Position numbers and translations under genes: made by a program. A DNA stretch of 64,000 bases from Acanthaster planci. Its lineage: Eukaryota; Echinodermata; Asteroidea; Valvatida; Acanthasteridae. The stretch is taken from positions 146,133 to 210,132 of the forward strand of contig NW_019091606.1 in NCBI RefSeq assembly GCF_001949145.1, given 5' to 3'. Positions 41,201-50,200 of this stretch are shown piece by piece. The notes below the pieces were generated by a model, which saw nothing but the letters and a program-made list of their open reading frames with translations, was not told where the DNA came from and did no database searches. Position 1 is the stretch's first letter, and each line of letters opens with the position of its first letter.

Positions 41201-44200
41201 ATTTCTTTTTCTTTCTGAAATTTGGACTTTACATTAGGATCAGCAACATTGTACATGTGCATGTACAGGTACAGTATGTGCTGCCATGATAACAGACTGA
41301 CGCCTTTGCAACCTCTATTTTTGGGTGTAATGTGGAATAAAAACTCCATGAAGTTGGAAAAAATGTAATCATACGTGAAGACAGGACCTTGCTTCAAGGT
41401 CGTTAATGTTGCCATGGTAACAGACCGACACCTTTACAACCTCCATATTTGCGTGTAATGTGGAATAAAAAGTCACTTAAGTTGGGACAGAAAATGTAAT
41501 CATATTTGAAACATACTGCAAAGACAGGAACTTGCCATCTGTTAATGTTGGCTGTTGTCTAACAAATGTTACTGCTCCTTAACAGAAGTGCCCAACATTA
41601 TCATTTTCTTTGAAAAACAAAATGTGAAACCTACGTTGATATTTGCAAGGAACTGATCTCCTGCTTTTGAGGGGATTTGGAAGGTTGAATAAATAATCCA
41701 AATACATTCAACTACATGTGTATTTGTTCTCACTCAGACTTAGGCCTTGAGACATTCACAGTTCGAAATCACATCCAGCCCTTATTCGAACACAGCGGCC
41801 TATGGCATTAAATCTACTGGTATTCCACAAAATTAATGCCTTTTTTAAAACATACATGTAAATGTATCACAAGCGGCTCATGCAAGATCACGGTCTGCAT
41901 GCATAACATGTACATTGAACGAAACACCAAAAAATTAAATACTTCACATGCACAAATGCCTGTTCACGCACATACAAAGTTAAGAGAAAAAAAAACTTGT
42001 ACAGCTGCCTGCATGACTATTAGTCATCCTGTCCCCTGCAGGAGAATGTTAGAATAACAGGGTTACTTTTTAAACTGATCAACTACATTTATGTACATTG
42101 TATCTTGTAACAGTTTTTTGTTTGATACGCTGTGCATACACAAGCCCCCCCCCATAGTTCTGCTTCCTACATAAATGGTATCTGAAAACGGTGAAGAAAA
42201 GTAATGTTTTTTCGGGGGGGGGGCACGTTTTCATGCTGATTCAGGGCGTGGTTTTCTGGTAAAACATGTCAAAAGCATTAGAGGTCAGGTGTCAGTTGTT
42301 TCAAATGAAGCAACCAATACTTTAAATGGGTAACGTTACTACTGGTTGTAGGGCACGTAGTCCAATGAATCTTTGTGCCCATACACTTTTTCCTCTGTTT
42401 CATTTCCATTTTCACATTATCCCAGACTTTTCCCTTCAAACCCTAACATCCTGATGTGTCCTCCCATTTCAGTATGATTTTACACACACCCTAGGGGGTT
42501 AGGGTTAAAGAACGTAAGGGTTGAGCCGCTGACATACACATAGGTTAGATCAGCACACAGGAAGCACACATGTTGACATCTATTATGTTTTGCTTAAAAG
42601 TTCGTTTTTTTGGTACCTGTGTCAAACTGAAGACCCAATACAAACATGTTTATTAAAATTCAGAAGGAGTATGATGAAATTTAAACCCTTCTTTACATAT
42701 ACTTATAAGCACTCTCACACCTTTAGTGACACCATGAATGGTGATTTAAACATGAAATACAAAATTTGATTTTGATGTCATCTAAAATGTTCAGAGACCC
42801 ACCACGTTACCAGTGGCTAACACGGATCATGTACAATATATGTATTCGTGAATCCACCTTCAATGTACACGTACACTTGCATATTGTGGAAGTAAGCACA
42901 AAATGAATTTACGTACATGTATGTTCAACTATTGCCAAGTTGTTATCTGTTTCGTTTTTAATTGCAAATTTTTGATCAAGCCTTCCACGAAATCTGGCAA
43001 GTAGAGGTTCAATTTCACAATGACTTCCACTTCTGAACTACAAATTCGATATCGAAACTTTGAACACCACTTCTGTAATGCATCAGCCATAATTCCTACC
43101 TTTCTACTTCCTGCTGTTTGCTGACGTTAGTTACAGCTGCTATGTACCTCATGATAATCTTGGAGGCTTCCGTCTTTCCAGAACCACTTTCCCCTTAAAG
43201 CAAAAGAAAGGAAACAAAACTGAAGCCCTCATTTCTGATCACTAAACGCTAGCCACAAAATGTTTACACCTGCATCTACAGGTAGGTACATGCACTGTAT
43301 GTGAAATGGTTCCGGACTTCTTTGCCGTTAAAAAAAGCCTTGGTATTGGCAGTAATGCTTTTGTTTTAGCACCATTGAAACACATAATGACTGACCAAGA
43401 TGTTAATCCCTGTCTACATGTACGTGGAAATCAAGATACTTGTACTAGAAAGTTGAAGTACAACAATGCTGCCCAACAACTGAAGAAAACTGTAAAGACA
43501 AGCACAGAACAACAGTAATCATTTTTACCTTACCATAAAATTTAGGTTAACCAAATATTCAAATTTACATCGGCTCCAGACATTGGACTTGTTTAAGCAA
43601 GAGGCCATGGGTCTGAGTCCCACCCGAACAAGCTTATATTTTTCACCCGAAAAAGTTCTGAGAGAGCATGGATCATCCAGTGTTGGTATAGGGAACACAA
43701 AAAACTTCAAACTTACGGCAGTGAAGTTTTCATATGATTCTTGTCAATCAGAGCAAGTTTTCCTCCAGTTCTTCAGAATGTAAAAACTAAAACCGTGTTC
43801 ACGCTGGACTTTTGGGGCAAAACTTACGAAGACTGCTGTCATGCCGACAGCTGGTAAATTGTCAAAATTGTCAAGTGTCAAATGTGGGTCATTAGTTTTA
43901 CATTTCTGCAGCAGAAATTTGGCAGGGTCAAGAGGGTCACAGAAGACTTACACTGTAACTTGTTAATTTTTAGGTTGCAGAGAAGTCCCATATGGACAAC
44001 CACTGTAGGGTAAAACATGTCCGATAACATGAATGGTCAGGGCATGCCTTCTGGTACTAGGTACATGTACACCCTACGTATTGTGCCCCGTGCACAGGCC
44101 CAAACACACATACAGGTACAGTACATACATGTAAATAGAGGGGACTTGTGATGCCAAATGAACGACTTGACAATGTAGGAAAAAAACTCTAAAAAATTAA

Positions 44201-47200
44201 AATTTGTACCAGAACTTCCCTAACGTCACCTTCGCACAAGATCGATCAGAGGGCACCCCCATGAGATTCTAAAAGGACATCCAATATCAGCAGGTTAGGA
44301 ACGGTCAAGCGTATGTGTACATGTACACGTGTATCAGTAACGGTACTTTCCACTGCTTGCAAAGAATCCAAGTATGGACACAGAGAAGAATTACCATGAT
44401 GGAATGTTAGCAAGCACTCGCAGTAATTTTCAACAATTTTTAGTCCAATGTTGAACATGGCTTCAGAATGTGAGCTGTATGGTACCGGTGTTTACAGATT
44501 GTAATATACATGTACATGTACATGTATTAGTACATGTGGTTCATTTTTTGTTTTAGCCAGACACCTCCCTTTCTACTTTGTCACAGTGAAAGTGTTTGCG
44601 TAGGATGTTATCTCAAGAACCACCTCATTCACCCAGCTCCTTCCCACGCAGTCCCTACAGTCACCCAACCTCAATCTTGCAGAATCAACCACAATTTTAG
44701 CACAAAATCATTCCTCCCGAGTTGGCCAGATCTTCATGCTGTACAACGTGCATTTTGGAAGACCATTTGCAAAGGGTGTGATATCTTCAGTGAACCCTCT
44801 GCCTACCGGAGATGACTATGCAGGTGTCCCTGGCACGCCTTTTCATGCTCTTGTAGGCTGCGTCGGCGATGGCGAATATGTGCGGGGGTCTTTCGTAGAT
44901 CTCTCTACCCCGGTACGTCTCCACTACCTCGGGCCCATAGATGTTGACTGTCCGGTACGGATTGATGGAGACTACCACCTCCCCAATGTAGGTGTATATT
45001 TTGCTATGCTCAAATCTGGAATTCAAAATGGCAAGCATCAAATGTGAAAATTGTTTTGGAAGCATTTAACAAATGTATCAATGTGCACACATGTACATGT
45101 GCAGTATACATGTACAAGTGTACAAATGAATTCCACCTGCTTGTGAAATTTACTTAGTTACTCCATACATGTAGGCATTTCTCATGGTGGCTCCTATTCT
45201 TATGGGTGGCCAAAGCTACATGATGTACATGTATATCCTCCATGGTTGGTTTGAAAGGGAGCCTTTACTGGATAGTTTTGACTGATGGTTTCACATCATG
45301 GCCAAACGCAAAAATGTACATTATGTACTTGCATGATTGAAGCATCAATCGACCTATCAAGAAAATACCTGCCAGTCTATTTCTATTATAAATATTGGAA
45401 AAACTTTTCAATTTCCATTGATTTACAGGTACATGTACCTGAAGTAGGAAGAACTGACATGTACATGTATGTAAACAATGGAAATTTCACTGAAAGAAAA
45501 ACTACATGTGCATGGTGAACCATTATTCAAAACTTTGCTGAACTACAGGTTACATGTACATGTAGATGGGATCTGAAATGCTCAATGCCATCCACGTTCA
45601 ACTGAACTCTGACAGAGCTACACTACCACTGGTGCACATACATGTATATGTACGTACATGGTACATGTACACCATATACAGTACATGTACAAACCACAGT
45701 GTATAGTACTAGTCATGACAGTGTGTACGGGCAGCAACAGCAGCAGGTGTCCACTTGTGTCTTCAGCAGGTCTACCCAAGACATCAAGAACCTCCTCAGA
45801 CCACAGGGACATCACACTTACATGTATTAAGTTAGCAATTTATGAGAGACTTTTCAGCACTTACACGTACATGTACATGTATGCCCAAGTTCACAATGGC
45901 TCCATGTGACTGTGAGGTAAAAGCTGCTTTTCATTTTTATAATCCTTACCATTCTGCAGTCCTTTCTCAGCACTTTTCTCCTTAGAACATACAGTACATG
46001 TATATTTTACAATAAAAACTGCCAGGATGTCTGAAGTCTTACATTTACAGTTCCTACTAGTAATCTTACCTTTGTGCATTTACCATCAAATGCCCATATG
46101 CTTTATTCCCTCTTACGGTACCTATGTACAATGTACATGTACTTGACTACAACACTATCGGTACATTTACAGTACATGTACTAAAGTTTCAATAACTACA
46201 TGTACATGTACACATGTACAGGTAGGGCCCAAGTTTTTTTTACCATGTACTTGTGTACAATAAGTGCAGGTACACATGTACCGGTCTCGTACATATGTGT
46301 ACATGTATGGGTAGGCATTCACCGTGTTAAGGGGACAAGTTCTTTTGTTAGGGAAACTTGAACCGAGTTGTGGGGATATTTCTGAGTCCCCGCAATGTTT
46401 TCGGTCCCCACAAAATAGGTGAAAATGTTGAGTGTATGTCCCCACAACTACGGTGGTGGAGTTACTCTACATGCAGTGTGTGCGCAGCAAGTGCATCCTG
46501 TTTACAATGTACACATACATATGTACACCGTAGGCCCACTCATGTACATGTACTGGTATGTACATGTAGCTGCTGAATGGGGGAGTTCAAATGCCTGTAT
46601 CAACACATCTGCAGAGGCAGGTTACAACAAACATGCACCCGCACCACACCTTCTTTGAAGTTCAAGCCCACCTACTGCACAAGTGCATTCAAGAGCTTGG
46701 TTCCAGTGTACATGTATGTTTCCAGGGAACCAATAATTACACTGCCCCTATCAAGGGACTGAAGAAAGATAAGGTAGGATAACAGATTAGATAATAATAG
46801 TGTTGGAATTGACATTCACTGTTTATGCCCACCTTATGGGTACTGTCCATGTATGTGCAGTAGTGTCACTGAGGACTATTTAGAGTGAATAAGCCTAACA
46901 TTCAGATCAATTCTGAAGGATTACTGGTACAATAATTGAATATGTAAATGTACCTGTACACTGTATATCATTTGATGTCTTTTTAATAGTTTTATTTTTT
47001 TCAATATGCACAGTTTACACATAACTTTGAGGCAAGTTTTATCTAAAATGTTTAGTATATACTGTAGGTGACTTTAAAATTTGTTGCAGGCAATGAAAAC
47101 AGCCAGCACAATTACTTCTTAATCTACAACAAGTAACATAAGAAAATTAATAAAAATATGAAAATTGTATCTATAGATGTATGTGATCTCTCTTTTCCTT

Positions 47201-50200
47201 GCCATACTAGTGCAGGTCTCGACCTTTGTATTGAGACTGATGGAGGAAGGAAACCTTTCCTGTCATGAAGCTGGCATTTGTATGACCAAAAGAAAGTTTG
47301 CAAATGTTGAGTTTTGATTACAAAGTACACACTGTTCATTACTTGTAACAGTTTTGAATCCTCTACTTGTAAGTGGATGCTTAGCCTGTCAAATGGACTG
47401 GTCTCTGGGCAGGTACATGTACGTGTTCCAGAACAATACATGTACATTGTACATGTGTGTGTAGTGACAATTAGCACAAACCACAGGCAAAAGGCATGTA
47501 CATATACTGTACATGTACATGTATGCAGGCATACACCCTACATGTACACATTGTACATCAGTAGGCCAGACTCACCCAACACATTGGTCAAGGTTGAATG
47601 CTTTTTCAGCAGGTCTCAGCGGCACTGCAAAATATGTGTTTCAAATCAGTTATACCAGTAGCATGCTACAACAAATTGGAAATTTCAGCAAACTGCTTGT
47701 CATTTGCCTCTGGCACATATGGTAACCATTCAAGTCTAATTACATGTATATATGGTAGTTAAAGCCAAGTGGCAGAGTGCAGTGAAAGTACATTATCCAC
47801 AATGGAATGCTGCAAGTCCAGGCAAGGTAAACACAAAAACATACGTTTGGTTTACAGAGTACATGTAAGTGCGCCTGATTCGCCCCCAAAAAACTGGAAC
47901 TCATGACTTCCAAATATTCCAAACTGTGGCAAACCAGCCCATTTTTCGGCTGCCGGTAGTACTGATGGTGAAATGCACCATATTTCAGACATAGACACAA
48001 GTCCATCCCCAGTCCACCCACATGGAGTCCCTGTGGGGTAATGTGTTAACATTCCTATGTGCTGACTCACATGGGGTGTTCATTACAGCAGACAGCCCAA
48101 GTGCCAGACAGGGCAAAAATAGCTGCCCATTGTTAGGGCCATCTCATGCATCATGGAGTGTGACATTAAAATCTTTTAGAAAGTACACACCTAACAGAAC
48201 ATTCTCTCATTAGACTGAGCCAAGCCTCATTAAGAGGTGAGATGAGTCAACCATGGGGGGGTGGTGAAACTGAGATTTTATCCTGGAATTCCATGAGCTT
48301 ATGTACCAAGAATTTTGAACTTCAAATTGCTTCATAATCAGAGTGACACTGCATTCCACATCAGAGACAAAATGAACATGCAGAATCTCTCAGGAATATA
48401 AATAATAAATCTTGTAAAATAAATTTGCAATGTACAAAAATGTACACAATGCACTGTACACCAACAGTTGGGCCTGTTACCCAATCAAGCAAGACACATA
48501 CAACCATAAAATCAGCTAATTGAAAGATGCCCGGGATGCTGAGTGCATGCATAATTCAAAACATGACTCAGCAACATTTTTATTTGAAATTAATGTCCAA
48601 GAATTTTCTCGGAATACACAGCATGAATTCACTGCGCTTAAACTCCTTAAGAATGTACATGTACCGGTACATGTTTGTCGAACACCCTTCTCTTGATTTA
48701 AGAACTTCTCTTGTCTCAGTCAAACAAAATAATGGAACATGTGCACTGCAAGGCAAGGATGACGGTCTACACATGCACCGGTACCTTTAACTGCTCTAAA
48801 TTATGCATGTAGGATGACATACATGTACCAATACATGTACAAGTCTTCATGTGGGATGCAGTCTGTCACATTTTATGACCTACACATATTGCTCCATGAT
48901 CTACTACAATGTACCGGTACAAATTGCTACTGTACATTGTACTGAAAAACAAAAAAGGTCTTGTAACTTGTTGAAAAGCTTTGTTCTGGTACACTGTATT
49001 TTCCCTATTGTTAAGTTCCCTGTCAGGCTAGAGCAATTATATATTTAAACATTTGGGAATGTGTATTTTGTTACACCTGTTCTCTGAAGAAAAAAAACCA
49101 CAACCAACATTTTAGCTCTATTTTATCTAGAAAATATAATAAAAAAGAGCCTGAAGAGACTACCAGAGACCCTATGAAGAAGCTTCTACTCTAAGGGCTC
49201 TTACATGTATGTGGGCCCTGAACACCGGTCATTACAGACTTTGCATTGCATTCTCATTTTGTGTGCTTCGCAAATGAATTCTTGGCTCTTCAAGTTGCAT
49301 TCCTACTTAAGTTATTTTGCACTCCCACTTTCCCCAATCTTACCTACGTTGTAAAACCCTGTATCATGTACGGGCTATGGCACTGTGCACCAGTAGGTTA
49401 ACCATGCATAGTTATTTTTCACTCTAATATGTATGTGAAGGTCAGTTATTATAATGAAGCTTAAAAAATAAATGAATTGAACTGAGCAAAACTTAAACCA
49501 TTCGTACATGTACAAATGTACATGGAGGATTTTTTTTCTTCTTAGGGAATGATCTCTGAAATCTCACAAGGTCAGAATTCCATCTCATGAATACAAATTT
49601 ACAGTGACAGCATGGTCATGGAACCTGTAATCAGCTGTAGAATTGTCATGGTAACAGCTCTAAGTTGCCTAAAACATTCACTGCACATGTCCAGTTGCTG
49701 TGCCAGCCAAAAACTGATTTTGAAGAAAATCGGAAGGCCTACCAGGTCACAGTCCAGTCCAAGTCAGATCACGAAGATCTACTGCAAAAAGATTTCTAAT
49801 ATTGATAGGCCTACTATACTGGCAGTCAATCACCAACCGTTCGTATTATGACATTTCAGTTGAGGTGCACATCACAGCTTGGGGGATGTCCCTGTATTTT
49901 AAGTCCTTTTATTTCGTATCAAAACCAGTCCCCTTAAAGAGTTAATGTCTCCTTAATAGGGGACATTTTTTACTAAGTGGGCTTAGGTAAAAAAATCCAC
50001 TTGCTACTGGTGTTATCAATGTTTTCTTCCACATTTTTTTCATTTATACATGTATTTAGTTTTAAATTCAGTTGATTTTCTGAACTTTGTGCCATGTCAC
50101 TTGATTAACTACATGTATATCATTTATAAAGAAAAGATTTTCAGAAAAATTATTTTGATGCGGTCTTTTCCTCACCTTTTACATGTTCGTGCCATTGCAG

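Larger units (their letters stand above)
40584..43099 (-). other. MYO1D intron 3 (2.5 kb)
   Basis: Holds a 128-bp tandem duplication (41283-41550), a family C element (42437), and poly-C and poly-G runs near 42140 and 42215. No exon seen. Confidence 0.8.

Noticed and set aside
44787-45065. Longer reading of exon 2 past both ends
   Set aside because: Sequence beyond 45015 and below 44807 loses homology exactly at good splice sites.
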